From the NCBI GenBank assembly GCA_038116745.1, contig JAYODW010000014.1, positions 26,862 through 90,861 of the forward strand: a stretch of DNA of 64,000 bases. The letters are read 5' to 3'. Each line of letters opens with the position of its first letter. Positions within the stretch are counted from its first letter, which is position 1. Shown here piece after piece: positions 24,613 to 33,162 of this stretch. The translations under genes were made by a program, and so were the position numbers. The notes below the pieces were generated by a model. It was not told the DNA's origin and did no database searches. It saw only the letters and a program-made list of their open reading frames with translations. This stretch comes from JAYODW01 sp038116745. Its GTDB lineage: Bacteria > Pseudomonadota > Gammaproteobacteria > Ga0077536.

Positions 24613-24828
24613 TCAGATATCCACGGGGAACGGGACCGGGAAGTCTTCGGAGACCTCCTCGCTGGGTTTGAACGTATCGCGCGGCAGAGGGCGGAGTTTG
24701 TTCCCGGAACTGCTGGAAGCATCCTCGCGCGGTCTTTCCTGCGGTCGCGTGTCCTGCGCAGCACACGGGCCTGAAGCGACAAGCGCACTACAGAACAGGA
24801 GGGTGGCGAGCAGAGTTTTACTGTGCAT
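24613..24828 (-). CDS. Small exported protein (71 aa)
   Basis: A 71-aa protein with a signal peptide (residues 1-24: TLLATLLFCSALVASG, cleavage near CAAQ) and a charged, Pro-rich mature part of about 45 residues (RPQERPREDASSS; FPVPFPVDI at the end). I know no family. A lipoprotein-like Cys at position 22 is followed by AA, so lipidation is possible but the lipobox is poor. The ATG overlaps the end of the PEGA gene by 11 bases, and seven bases separate it from the TolQ-like gene, so it belongs to the operon. Confidence 0.65.
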   Translation of the reverse strand: MHSKTLLATLLFCSALVASGPCAAQDTRPQERPREDASSSSGNKLRPLPRDTFKPSEEVSEDFPVPFPVDI

Positions 24829-26932
24829 AGCGTGCCAGCCTGAAGCCAATCGTGTTGTCGCCCGCCGTGGCGCCAGTGCGGGCGCTTGGACGCAGCTCGG
24901 TGATGGTGCTGCTGCGCCAGCTTGAGCCCTTGATGACGTGCCCTGCCTGACCGGCGGCTGGCCCGAGCGGATCGATCGCGGGCCGCGATGACGGCTCGGC
25001 CACATAGAAATCGTGCACCCATTCGGCCACGTTGCCGCCGAGGTCATACAGACCATGGTCGTTTGCCTTGAAACTGCCGACCGGGGCGGTTGCTGCGAAG
25101 CTGTCTTCGTAGCTGTCCATGGTGCGTTCGGTAACCCGCCCGGCCCCTCGGTCAGCGAAGTTACCGGCTCCCGGCGGCGGGGGAAATTTCGCGCCCCAGG
25201 GGAAATTCAGTGCCGGGCCGTCGGGCGGGACCTTTGCGGCCCATTCCCACTCCGCTTCAGTGGGCAGACGATAGCCCGTGGCTGCGGGATCGACGCCCAG
25301 CACATCGCCGTAGCGGATGCGATAGAACGGCGGCAGCCCGTCACGGCGTGACAGCCAGTTGCAGTAGCTGGCCGCGAGTTCCCAGCTGATCCCAACGACC
25401 GGCAGCAGGTCGGCGTCGAGCTCGACGCCAGCCACTGCACCAGCCGTGTGATTGGCCAGGAAAAGATGGAAGTCGGCGTTGGTCACCTCTTTCAACGCGA
25501 GGTAGAACGGCCGCTGTAATTTGACGGTCCGCTGAACTTCGTTGTCGCGACGCGCGGGATCGCGTGCCGCGGCGCCGAGCTCCACCTTACCGCCGGTGAA
25601 GAGCTTCATCTGCTGTCCGTCATGGGTTGTCACCATGCTGCTGGCCGGACCCGGACCCGCTTTATCCGGCGATCCGTCTGTCTTCTGCGCTGCCTCGCGC
25701 GCCATTTCGGCCTGAGTTTTGAGACGTATGCGGTAGCGTTTTTCGACGCCTTTACGTGGCGTGATGCTGCCCTGGTAGGTGGCATAGCCAGGCGCGCGCA
25801 CGATGAGTTCATGTTCGAAGGTCGGCAGGCTCAGGGTCTGCGTGGCGTTGCCGTGAGGCTCACCATCTATCAGCAGCTCAGCCTCTGCAGGAGAGGTTTC
25901 CAGATGCACTGTCGCCAGTTCCGGCTGCAGCGTGAGGGCGAGCGCTTCGCGCTGCCCTGAATTGACGGAGAGGGTGTGCTCATAGGGCTTGTAGCCTTCT
26001 TTAAGCAGCGTGAGACGGTGCTTTGAATCCGGCGTCAGTGGCAGGCTGAGCGGAGAGTGCCCGCGATATTCGCCGTCCACGGTGACCGTCGCGCCGTCCG
26101 GCGTCGTGGACAGGGCGATGATCCCGTCGGCCTTGGCGAGCACGATTTCGCCGAGGTTGACCTCGGTACCTGGATTCACGGTCAGGGTCTGCTGCCAGGG
26201 CTTATAGCCCTCGAGGGATAAGCTCAATGCGCGACGACCGTAGAGCAGCTCACCGGACAGCGGTGTCGTGCCCAGCACCTTGCGATCGACGGTGACCACG
26301 GCGCCCGGCGGACGGCTGTTGAGGGATATCTCCGCCCAGGCGGGCTTGAGTACCACATCGAGCGTCTGCTCGATGTCCTTGCCTTCAATTTCCAGAGTTT
26401 CAAGATGGGGCAGGTAGCGTTCACTGCGGATCTCGATCTCGCGCATGCCCGCCGGGATGTTGTCCACGACCCCGGGCACTGCGCCAAGTTCCTGGCCATC
26501 GACATGCAGGGCGGCCGGCACGGCCGGATCGAGTCGCACACGCAGATGGCCCGGCAGTTTCTGCAGCGTGATCTCGAGGGTCTGAAGCTGAGCCGGACTG
26601 ACCAGGACCGCTTCGTCGAAGGTCACGTAACCGGGCGCCGTGGCACGCACCCGGCGCTGACCGGCGCGAAGCAGCCAGTGGTCGCCGATGTTGATGGTCG
26701 GCCAGGCCAGCACGTCAACCGATGCGTTGGCGGGCTCGACTTTTACGCCGACGGAGCGTGCGGTGAGCACGAACCACGCGCACACGAGCGCCAGCGTGAG
26801 CACGATCAGGGTGATGCCGCGCCACAGCGTGAGCGGAGGACGCCGCGCCGTGTGAGTTTTTCCGGGCGGTGCGAAATGCCGGGGCGTAATGGCTTCACCC
26901 GAAGCGGTCGAATTGGGTTGCTCGGCGGTCAA
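24818..26932 (-). CDS. PEGA-repeat membrane protein with formylglycine-generating-enzyme-like (SUMF1) domain
   Basis: A 704-aa protein. One membrane helix (about residues 38-60, ITLIVLTLALVCAWFVL) places the rest in the periplasm. Residues 65-405 hold four or five PEGA repeats, each with a PxGAxVxVDG core (for example RPPGAVVTVDRKVLG and TTPDGATVTVDGEYRG) and a GY(K/A) strand. Residues 435-704 are an FGE/SUMF1-type fold: YLALKEVTNADFHLFL, YRLPTEAEWEWAAK, YDLGGNVAEWVHDFY, VIKGSSW and IGFRLARY. The active-site cysteines of true FGE are absent (the equivalent segment reads SSTITELRPSAR), so sulfatase activation is unlikely and a binding role is inferred. It shares an ATGA overlap with the TPR gene. 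Confidence 0.87.
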   Translation of the reverse strand: MTAEQPNSTASGEAITPRHFAPPGKTHTARRPPLTLWRGITLIVLTLALVCAWFVLTARSVGVKVEPANASVDVLAWPTINIGDHWLLRAGQRRVRATAPGYVTFDEAVLVSPAQLQTLEITLQKLPGHLRVRLDPAVPAALHVDGQELGAVPGVVDNIPAGMREIEIRSERYLPHLETLEIEGKDIEQTLDVVLKPAWAEISLNSRPPGAVVTVDRKVLGTTPLSGELLYGRRALSLSLEGYKPWQQTLTVNPGTEVNLGEIVLAKADGIIALSTTPDGATVTVDGEYRGHSPLSLPLTPDSKHRLTLLKEGYKPYEHTLSVNSGQREALALTLQPELATVHLETSPAEAELLIDGEPHGNATQTLSLPTFEHELIVRAPGYATYQGSITPRKGVEKRYRIRLKTQAEMAREAAQKTDGSPDKAGPGPASSMVTTHDGQQMKLFTGGKVELGAAARDPARRDNEVQRTVKLQRPFYLALKEVTNADFHLFLANHTAGAVAGVELDADLLPVVGISWELAASYCNWLSRRDGLPPFYRIRYGDVLGVDPAATGYRLPTEAEWEWAAKVPPDGPALNFPWGAKFPPPPGAGNFADRGAGRVTERTMDSYEDSFAATAPVGSFKANDHGLYDLGGNVAEWVHDFYVAEPSSRPAIDPLGPAAGQAGHVIKGSSWRSSTITELRPSARTGATAGDNTIGFRLARYAQ

Positions 26933-28458
26933 CTCGGGTCGTTTTCCTGGGCGTTAGCTGCCGGACAGCGAATCTCGATCGCGGCCGGTTCATGATCGTG
27001 GCTGAGCTCGAATTCTACGCGGACCTCGGCACAGTCGTCGCCGGTGCCGGTCGCCGTATAGGGCCCGGGCAGGAGGCTCAGGGCGCGTTCCTGAAAGGGA
27101 TCCAGGGTCTGGTCCGTCGGCACGATCGATACGCGGAGTCGTCCATCGGATCGCAGAACCACGCGCAGCGGTGTACCGGCCAGCTTGAGCACGCGCTCGA
27201 GTGTGCGCAACTGTCCCTGCAGCCGCTCGCCGCGGAGACCACGCGCGCGAACCGCAGCGAGGTAGGCCTCGGCCTCGGCGCGGTGCGGCGCCTGTACATA
27301 GTCACCGGGCCGGGACAGCAGGCGGGTCAGCTCGCGGTCGACGCTGAGCCTGGTGGCAGCGTCCTCACGTTCGCGCGCAACGTCGCTCATTGCCGCATCG
27401 AGGGCCAGCGCACGGTCGTAGCGCGTTACTGCTTCTTCCCATTGCTCAGCCGCCGATGCGAACCGGGCCGCCTCGACCTGCGTTTCGAGAGTCCACGCGG
27501 CGCGCGCGCGCGCCACCTGCGCCAGGGCCGCGGGTATATCGGGACGGCTGGCATCGAGCGCCTGCGCGCGCTGAAAGGCGGCGCTTGCAGCGTCAAAGCG
27601 CTGGCTTTGCAGGGCAGCAAAGCCAGCGCTCATGGCCTCATCCAGCACCTTCGCGCGCTGCTCGAGCTCAATGCGGGTGAGGGCGCTCGCCGCGGCGGGT
27701 GCGTCGGCATCCAGGGTCAGCGCTTCCCGGTAGGTCGCAGTGGCCTTTTCATGCTGCTGCAGCTGTTCATAACCCTGAGCCTGGGCGATCAGCGCGGCTA
27801 CGTGGTCCAGGGATTCCGCGCGCGCCAGGCCGGCCAGCGTACGCGCATCGTCGGGCAGCAGACGCAGGGCGCGCTGAAAAGCCGAGCGGGCCGCCGCCGA
27901 GTTTCCTGCGGCCAGCCCGAGCTGTCCTTCTTCGACCAGCTCCATGGCCACCGCCGGCAGCCGCTCGAGCTCCTGCCGGGCACGCTCGGCGGCCGCCGCG
28001 TAGTGCTGGTCGGCGTCGCGGTAGCGCATTTCGCGGTAGGCCTTTTCACCCGCTGCGATCTCGGTTTCGATTGCATGAAGCGCGCTTCTCGCCCAGTTGT
28101 CGCCGTCGCGGGCGCGCAGCAGATCAACGGGCTCGAGGGCCGCGGCCAGCGCGGACTGCGATTGCCGGCGCTGCGCTGCGAGTTCCTGCGGGCTGCTGCG
28201 CCGCAGAATCGCGCCGGGCGGCGCACTGTCAGCGTCGGCAGCCGCCGGCTGCGTCTGTTCCGGTAATACGGACGGCGGTTCGGAGCGCACCAGCCAGACG
28301 ATGACGGCTACCGATGTCAGCGCCAGCGACAGGAAGAGCAGAGGCGTCCTGCGCGGCGGCGCCGTCTGGGGAATAAAGCCGGCGTTCGCGCTATCTGCCG
28401 GGCGGAATTCAGATTCTGCCGGCATTTGAATGTCGTCCGCGCTGTGCTCGGGCGTCAT
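26929..28458 (-). CDS. TPR-repeat inner-membrane protein
   Basis: A 509-aa protein with one membrane helix near residues 38-58 (LLFLSLALTSVAVIVWLV) after a charged N-terminus, so most of it is periplasmic. Residues 115-385 are TPR-like helical repeats with family spacing (GNSAAARSAFQRALRLLPDD; KATATYREALTLDADAPAA; FDAASAAFQRAQALD; WEEAVTRYDRALALDA). The last 90 residues are a beta-rich domain (LRVVLRSDGRLRVSIVPTDQ; GTGDDCAEVRVEFELSHDHEP). TPRs usually hold multi-protein assemblies together; here it is encoded between the lipoprotein and the PEGA protein and may link them. Confidence 0.82.
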   Translation of the reverse strand: MTPEHSADDIQMPAESEFRPADSANAGFIPQTAPPRRTPLLFLSLALTSVAVIVWLVRSEPPSVLPEQTQPAAADADSAPPGAILRRSSPQELAAQRRQSQSALAAALEPVDLLRARDGDNWARSALHAIETEIAAGEKAYREMRYRDADQHYAAAAERARQELERLPAVAMELVEEGQLGLAAGNSAAARSAFQRALRLLPDDARTLAGLARAESLDHVAALIAQAQGYEQLQQHEKATATYREALTLDADAPAAASALTRIELEQRAKVLDEAMSAGFAALQSQRFDAASAAFQRAQALDASRPDIPAALAQVARARAAWTLETQVEAARFASAAEQWEEAVTRYDRALALDAAMSDVAREREDAATRLSVDRELTRLLSRPGDYVQAPHRAEAEAYLAAVRARGLRGERLQGQLRTLERVLKLAGTPLRVVLRSDGRLRVSIVPTDQTLDPFQERALSLLPGPYTATGTGDDCAEVRVEFELSHDHEPAAIEIRCPAANAQENDPS

Positions 28459-28502
28459 GATTCTACCCGTCGCCCGGGAGTAGGAATGCGGGCTGATGGC
28501 AT

Positions 28503-29258
28503 CTACAGCCCGGCCTTGTAGCGTCGATATTCTTCCCAGAGCTTTTCACTCAGCGCGGGATCGGCTTCCCGTGTCGCCGCTTCGTAAAGCTGGCGAGCTA
28601 CGATGTCGTCGTCGCGCGTGTCCGCCCGGCTCGGTGCTGCCGCCGGCAGCGTGCGGAAATTGCCCTGTTCTTCACCGCTTTGATCTGGGGTGCTGCCGAG
28701 CCCGGTGCTGTTCGGTGCAGCACCACCGCCACCGCGGCTCTCCGGGTCCTCGAGGCGCTGGCCGCGTCCGTCTGCTGCGCCGGCACTGTGTCCGGGCGCG
28801 CCGGCACCGATCGCCATCCGGGGTCCTGTGGTGAGGTCGCCCCCCGCAGCTGCAGGCGCCATGGCAGCGGGCCGCGCTCCTCCGGACCGGGTAGCACTGC
28901 CCTGACCGCTGTCACCGGCCGGGAGCGGCGCACCCCCGCCGCCTGCAGCCTGGGCACGGCCTGCGCTCTGACCCGGATCCGCGCCGGCTTCAATGGGGTC
29001 GCCGTTTTCGTCGAGCGGCACTTCTATCATCTGCACATCTGCGGCGTCGGCACTGGGTGCAGCGTAGGCCGGCGCTCCTGCCTGCTCGGGCTGGTTTTCT
29101 TCTTTAACTTCCGCGGACTGCTCTGAGGGTAACGGTGCGGGGGGCGGTGTGCTGCGCGTGCGTGGCGTTGGCGGTTTGCTCGGCGGTGTCGCGCAGCCGT
29201 TGAGGCCGCTGAGCAGCACTGCGCTGCAGAGAAAGACAGTCAGCAGGGAAAGTCGCAT
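28503..29258 (-). CDS. Low-complexity lipoprotein, first gene of the VWA/TolQ operon
   Basis: A 251-aa predicted lipoprotein. The signal peptide ends in the lipobox LNGC (Cys near residue 22). The next 180 residues are rich in Pro, Ala, Gly and Ser with no recognisable fold (APAAAGGDLTTGPRM; SRGGGGAAPNSTG), likely an extended linker across the periplasm. The C-terminal 40 residues become helical and charged (DDDIVARQLYEAATREADPALSEKLWEEY), a plausible docking module. ATG 29258 starts the signal peptide. It is 44 bases upstream of the TPR gene and opens the operon. Confidence 0.7.
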   Translation of the reverse strand: MRLSLLTVFLCSAVLLSGLNGCATPPSKPPTPRTRSTPPPAPLPSEQSAEVKEENQPEQAGAPAYAAPSADAADVQMIEVPLDENGDPIEAGADPGQSAGRAQAAGGGGAPLPAGDSGQGSATRSGGARPAAMAPAAAGGDLTTGPRMAIGAGAPGHSAGAADGRGQRLEDPESRGGGGAAPNSTGLGSTPDQSGEEQGNFRTLPAAAPSRADTRDDDIVARQLYEAATREADPALSEKLWEEYRRYKAGL

Positions 29259-29366
29259 GGGTCTCGGTGTCTCCTTACGCTGCGCGCTGTGTGGTCATGC
29301 GGACAGCAAAGCTGCGCGCAGTGTACCGTGGGCGGACGCGGCCCCGGTGGACCGGTGGAGCGACCC

Positions 29367-29567
29367 TCAGTCCCGAAGAGACCCGTCAGGCGGCTGGCTC
29401 GCAGCCGCGCTTTCCACACGTTGGCGCAGGCACTGCGGGCACAGGCAGTCAGCACCATTGAGCAGCGCCTGCGCCGGCAGCGCCGGCAGCGCCTGACACC
29501 AGCAGGAGGCAGCATGGCGCCCGCAGGTAAACGCCTGGCCGCATGCCGTACAGGATTTGGTCTGCAT
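29367..29567 (-). CDS. Cysteine-rich CWC-family protein
   Basis: A 66-aa protein with the cysteine-rich CWC pattern: CTACGQAFTCG, then SCWCQ near residues 20-25, then DCLCPQCLRQ near 40-49. Eight or more Cys suggest metal binding, probably zinc. Family members are common in gammaproteobacteria, near rRNA-processing or core genes, with no defined reaction. It ends 108 bases before the start of the lipoprotein operon and is probably a separate unit. Confidence 0.75.
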   Translation of the reverse strand: MQTKSCTACGQAFTCGRHAASCWCQALPALPAQALLNGADCLCPQCLRQRVESAAASQPPDGSLRD

Positions 29568-29598
29568 GCGCGCTGCGCTGCCGTCGCCCCGGCGAGTG

Positions 29599-30030
29599 CT
29601 ACCTTGCCAGGCCGCCGAAGTCCTCGAGCATGAAGCTCGCCTCGGATTCGGCGTAGACCGCTACTCCGTCAGCGGCGCGCAGTGTTGCCTGCAGCTGTAC
29701 CAGGCGACCCTTGCGACGCTGGACCTGGCACTCGACGACGGCGGTCGCACCGACCGGAAAGGGCGACCGGTAACGGATTTCAGCCTTGGCGGTGTAACCG
29801 CGTGCGCCCTGCAGGAAAAACCAGTTCGCCATGGCATCGTCCAGCACGCTGAACACGATCCCGCCGTGGGTAACGCCGTCGAAACCGACGTGCTGAGGCG
29901 CGGACGTGAACTCGCCGAGACAGCTGTCGCCATCGAGGGTAAAACCGATTTTCAGTCCGATCGGGTTGTCCGGGCCGCACACGAAGCAATGACGGGCATC
30001 GTCCCGGGGCGGCCCACCCGCAGCCGTCAC
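29599..30030 (-). CDS. PaaI-family (hotdog) thioesterase
   Basis: A 143-aa hotdog-fold protein: CFVCGPDNPIGLKIGF, FDGVTHGGIVFSVLDDAMANWFF with HGG near residues 52-54 and the following Asp typical of PaaI/THEM4-like acyl-CoA thioesterases, then AEIRYRSPFPVG. It should hydrolyse acyl-CoA or acyl-ACP thioesters. GTG 30030 overlaps the fabY-like stop in a GTGA, so the pair is translationally coupled, which suggests a role in the same fatty-acid step. Confidence 0.85.
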   Translation of the reverse strand: MTAAGGPPRDDARHCFVCGPDNPIGLKIGFTLDGDSCLGEFTSAPQHVGFDGVTHGGIVFSVLDDAMANWFFLQGARGYTAKAEIRYRSPFPVGATAVVECQVQRRKGRLVQLQATLRAADGVAVYAESEASFMLEDFGGLAR

Positions 30031-31925
30031 GGTGCGAGATCCCGGTAGGGCGACTCCAGGCGCAGGTCCACGCCCTGCGGAAAACCGGGGATTGCGATGT
30101 GGTCCTGCTCGAGAATGATCTCCGCATCGTCGATCAACGCGTCACCGAAGCGGTAAATCGGCTGCATCGGGCCGCTGAGGCATTCCGCGTCATACGCGGC
30201 TGCCGCCTCATGCGTGGATTCTGTCCGCTCCAGGTAGGTTTTCATCTCCGCTGCTCCGTAGCGTCGCTCAAGCATGGCGAGCGTCATCGCGGGCGACACC
30301 ACGACGCCCGTCGCGTTGTTACCGCCGAAGCCTTTGGAGTTCAGAAAGCCGATGGTCGCCCGCCCGCCAAGGTCAACATCGGACAGCACTATGTTCAGGC
30401 GCTCGTCGAACAGATCGTCCGCCAGTCTGTCGACCGTTTTTATGCCGGGCAGGATCCCGTGGCGCATAACGCCCAGCGTATTGACGAGCTGATCCGCGCT
30501 GGCCGGCGCCAGGGAATGCCCGACAAAGGCTTTGATGGCTGTCACGGGCCAGTTCTCGATACCGAAAGCGCGGGCCACGAGATCGAAGATCCGTGTTTCC
30601 GTAGTCCGGTTCTGCGGTGTGCTCGAGCCGTGCGCCTGAACGAAGCTCTGCTCGCGTACGAGCTGATCGCCGAACAGGGCCCGCGCGGAAGCGACTGCCT
30701 TGGCGAGGGTGATGTAGTTGCCCGGTCCGGGTGCAGAGATGGATTTTTTGAAACCGTCCGCGTTCACGAAAACGTCGGTCACAGCTCCGTGGATCTCGGC
30801 GCCCAGCGAGAGAGCGAGCGCATCGTCCATCAGCACGAAATACTGCCCTGACTCGCCCAGCGTGAAACCGCAGTTATCGCCGAACGGACGACACGCACGG
30901 CGGTAGTCCGGTGTTTTGAGGCCGTCCAGCCGGCACAGGTTTTCATCAGTTGCCAGCGCGCTCATCGCCGCGTAGCCCTCGATCACTTCAGATACCAGTG
31001 GCGCCTCAGCATTGCCGACTACGGCCACGCGGCGCCGTCCGGACTGGATGTCCTCTACCGCGAGACGCAGGTTGTAGAGAAACGTGGCGCAGGCGCCCGC
31101 GTTGGCACCGGTCGTACCTACGCTGCCGAGCACATAGGCGTTCACGAAATCGGCGGGCATGGTGTTCAGTCCGAGCGGCAGCTGCTTCGAGCTCACCCGG
31201 TTGCCGCGCAGTCGTGCCTGCAGCATGCCGCCGGTGCCGTTGGTGTCGAGCTGTGCCATGGCGCTGGCGGCGTAGACCGCAATCTCGTCCGCATGGACCG
31301 CAGCGGTGATGGTCTGCCACGGCACACCGCAGGAACGGACTGCATCGGATGCGGCAATGATGGCCAGCTGCAGACCGCGGGGATGAAAACGGGAGCTGTA
31401 TAACGCCGCCGGGTCGAAGCCCGTCGGCAGCTGTCCGGCAGCCTGGACCGCGAGCTGTCGGGTGGACTCTGTCCAGACCACGGCGCCGGCATTGATTTCG
31501 ACAACCGACGTGCCGCCCTCCGAGCGCGCGACCCGCCAGCCCGCAGGTAGTTCGGGCGGCAGATCGCGGGTGGCGACGGCGATGCAGTTCGGGGTGCCAT
31601 CCTGCTGCAGCTTGAGCGCCAGATTGCCCGGCACCCGGTCCGCGTCGAATCGATCGCCCTCAATGCGCCGGATCAGCGTGCCGAGCAGCACCCGATTTTC
31701 GAGTTCTGGATAATTTTCACTGGTGACCGCTTCCCCGGAGGCCCAGCGCCAGTCGCCCTCGCGCAGATGGGCGATGCCCATCATCGCTGCCAGGGCGGTG
31801 GTGGTCTCGCGGCGCGACTTGGCGTCCAGGCTTTCCCAGATAATGCGGCGGTAGGCGTGATGAAAAGAGGAGCGTCCAGCGGGTCCGACACCGCCGAAGC
31901 CTACGATTACGGGCAGACGAGTCAT
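30027..31925 (-). CDS. fabY: Beta-ketoacyl-ACP synthase of the FabY type
   Basis: A 632-aa ketoacyl synthase much longer than FabB/FabF (about 410). It starts MTRLPVIVGFGGVGPAGRSS, the opening typical of FabY from Pseudomonas, which starts fatty-acid synthesis from acetyl-CoA and malonyl-ACP in place of FabH. The catalytic triad is visible: Cys in GANAGACATFLYNLRLA near residue 275, His in QAHGSSTPQNRTTET near 430 and His in KAFVGHSLAPASADQ near 468. ATG 31925 is preferred over 31958 because it begins the family N-terminus; neither has a clear Shine-Dalgarno. It is divergent from a GlxA-type regulator across a palindromic operator and might be its target. Confidence 0.88.
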   Translation of the reverse strand: MTRLPVIVGFGGVGPAGRSSFHHAYRRIIWESLDAKSRRETTTALAAMMGIAHLREGDWRWASGEAVTSENYPELENRVLLGTLIRRIEGDRFDADRVPGNLALKLQQDGTPNCIAVATRDLPPELPAGWRVARSEGGTSVVEINAGAVVWTESTRQLAVQAAGQLPTGFDPAALYSSRFHPRGLQLAIIAASDAVRSCGVPWQTITAAVHADEIAVYAASAMAQLDTNGTGGMLQARLRGNRVSSKQLPLGLNTMPADFVNAYVLGSVGTTGANAGACATFLYNLRLAVEDIQSGRRRVAVVGNAEAPLVSEVIEGYAAMSALATDENLCRLDGLKTPDYRRACRPFGDNCGFTLGESGQYFVLMDDALALSLGAEIHGAVTDVFVNADGFKKSISAPGPGNYITLAKAVASARALFGDQLVREQSFVQAHGSSTPQNRTTETRIFDLVARAFGIENWPVTAIKAFVGHSLAPASADQLVNTLGVMRHGILPGIKTVDRLADDLFDERLNIVLSDVDLGGRATIGFLNSKGFGGNNATGVVVSPAMTLAMLERRYGAAEMKTYLERTESTHEAAAAYDAECLSGPMQPIYRFGDALIDDAEIILEQDHIAIPGFPQGVDLRLESPYRDLAP

Positions 31926-31995
31926 GCTTGACGTGCACCAGAAATGATCGGGGGCCATATTTTAGAAACCACACCGACCGGGACTGATAAGATAA

Positions 31996-32018
31996 ATACG
32001 ACATACAATATGTCGTAT
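31996..32018. promoter_or_regulatory. Palindromic operator between fabY and the GlxA/AraC regulator
   Basis: ATACGACATA (31996-32005) and TATGTCGTAT (32009-32018) are perfect reverse complements around the spacer CAA. A third half-site, GCGACATAC, follows immediately at 32019-32027. The array covers the divergent intergenic region and ends 13 bases before the regulator ATG, so autoregulation is likely. The binding protein is inferred from position. Confidence 0.7.
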
Positions 32019-32040
32019 GCGACATACTGATAGCCTTTAG

Positions 32041-33042
32041 ATGGCAGAAACAGCGGCCGATCCTCTCAACATCGGTTTTGTCCTCTGTACAGGCATGCTG
32101 TTCACCGGTACCGCGCTGCCGCTCGAAATGTGGCAGGCAGCCGCCGATTACCGGCGCGCCCGGCGACGCACGGAACCACAATGCCGTTTTCACCTGATTG
32201 CCGGTGAGAAGGATTTCGGTGCCAGCGTTCCGGCGCTGAATCCGGACTGCGCCCTCAGTGACAGTCCCTCGCTGGATGTCATTTACCTGCCGGCACTGTG
32301 GCGCCACCCCCTTGCGACCGCTCGGCGTATGACCGCCCTGGGGTCGTGGCTCGAGGAACAGTTTCAGAGCGGGAGTCGGATTGCGGCGGTCAGCACCGGC
32401 GTTGCCCTGCTGGCCGCATCGGGCCTGCTTGACCGGCGCGCCGCGACCACGCATTGGTACTACCTCGATGAGATGCGGCGCGCTTTCCCGCGCGTCGACT
32501 TCAAGCGGGAGTATTTCGTCACGCAGTCTGAGTCGCTGTACTGCGCAGCCAGTATCAACTCGCTCGCGGATGTGACGGTGCATCTCATTGAGCGCCTGCT
32601 GGAGCGCGGCGCGGCGCAGCACGCGGAACGCAACTTTTCCCACGAGATCCGCCGCACCTACACCGAGTACCGCTATCTGGAAGGTGGCGCCGCGACGCCG
32701 CTGGCAGATGAAATCGTGGTCGAGGCGCAGTCCTGGATTGCGGAGAACCTGGCGCGCTCGACCACAGTGTCCGACCTCGCCCGGCACCTCGGGATCGGCG
32801 TGCGCACGCTGGAACGTCGTTTCCGTCAGGCCACTGGCATCAGCCCGCGAGTTTTCTGGCAGCGACAGCGTCTGCAGCTGGCCAAAGAGCTGCTTGAGAC
32901 CACCAATCTTGAAATCGGTGACATCGCCTGGCGCGTGGGGTACCAGGACGCCGGATTTTTTGCTCGGCTGTTCCAGCGCGAAATGATGGTGACGCCTTCC
33001 GCTTATCGACGCACGGTGCGCGCCAAGCTGTTCAGCGCCTGA
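32041..33042 (+). CDS. GlxA-type transcriptional regulator (DJ-1/PfpI domain plus AraC HTH)
   Basis: A 333-aa regulator. Residues 10-190 form a DJ-1/PfpI-like domain (IGFVLCTGMLFTGTALPLEMWQ, DVIYLPALWRHP, IAAVSTGVALLAASGLLDRRAATTHW), in which the nucleophilic Cys of active PfpI proteins is replaced, as is usual in the GlxA group. Residues 225-325 are a double AraC helix-turn-helix (TVSDLARHLGIGVRTLERRFRQATG; IGDIAWRVGYQDAGFFARLFQREM). The ligand is unknown. It is divergent from fabY with the operator at 31996-32027 between them. Confidence 0.88.
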   Translation: MAETAADPLNIGFVLCTGMLFTGTALPLEMWQAAADYRRARRRTEPQCRFHLIAGEKDFGASVPALNPDCALSDSPSLDVIYLPALWRHPLATARRMTALGSWLEEQFQSGSRIAAVSTGVALLAASGLLDRRAATTHWYYLDEMRRAFPRVDFKREYFVTQSESLYCAASINSLADVTVHLIERLLERGAAQHAERNFSHEIRRTYTEYRYLEGGAATPLADEIVVEAQSWIAENLARSTTVSDLARHLGIGVRTLERRFRQATGISPRVFWQRQRLQLAKELLETTNLEIGDIAWRVGYQDAGFFARLFQREMMVTPSAYRRTVRAKLFSA

Positions 33043-33162
33043 GCCGGCTGCAGGGTTCCGTGCTCCGATAACGTCATCCGCCAGTGTGTAAACTGCACGC
33101 CCTCGCGCCGGTGTGACTTTTCTGCGTACCCGGCAATCGTTGCACCAGCCCTGGAGACTCCG

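Noticed and set aside
26992..28266. A 424-codon open frame antisense to the TPR gene
   Set aside because: It is the shadow of a GC-rich gene: Arg/Gly/Ala-rich with no recognisable domain, while the opposite strand encodes clear TPRs.
20364..29258. Reading the VWA/TolQ operon as a Zorya, Tol-Pal, Ton or flagellar stator locus
   Set aside because: No OmpA-like, TonB, Pal or helicase/nuclease component is present, and the PEGA, TPR and Hsp70-fold proteins do not belong to those systems.
33043..33162. SAM or other riboswitch upstream of the metY-like gene
   Set aside because: The 120-base leader shows no recognisable SAM-I or SAM-II core and no terminator/antiterminator arrangement.
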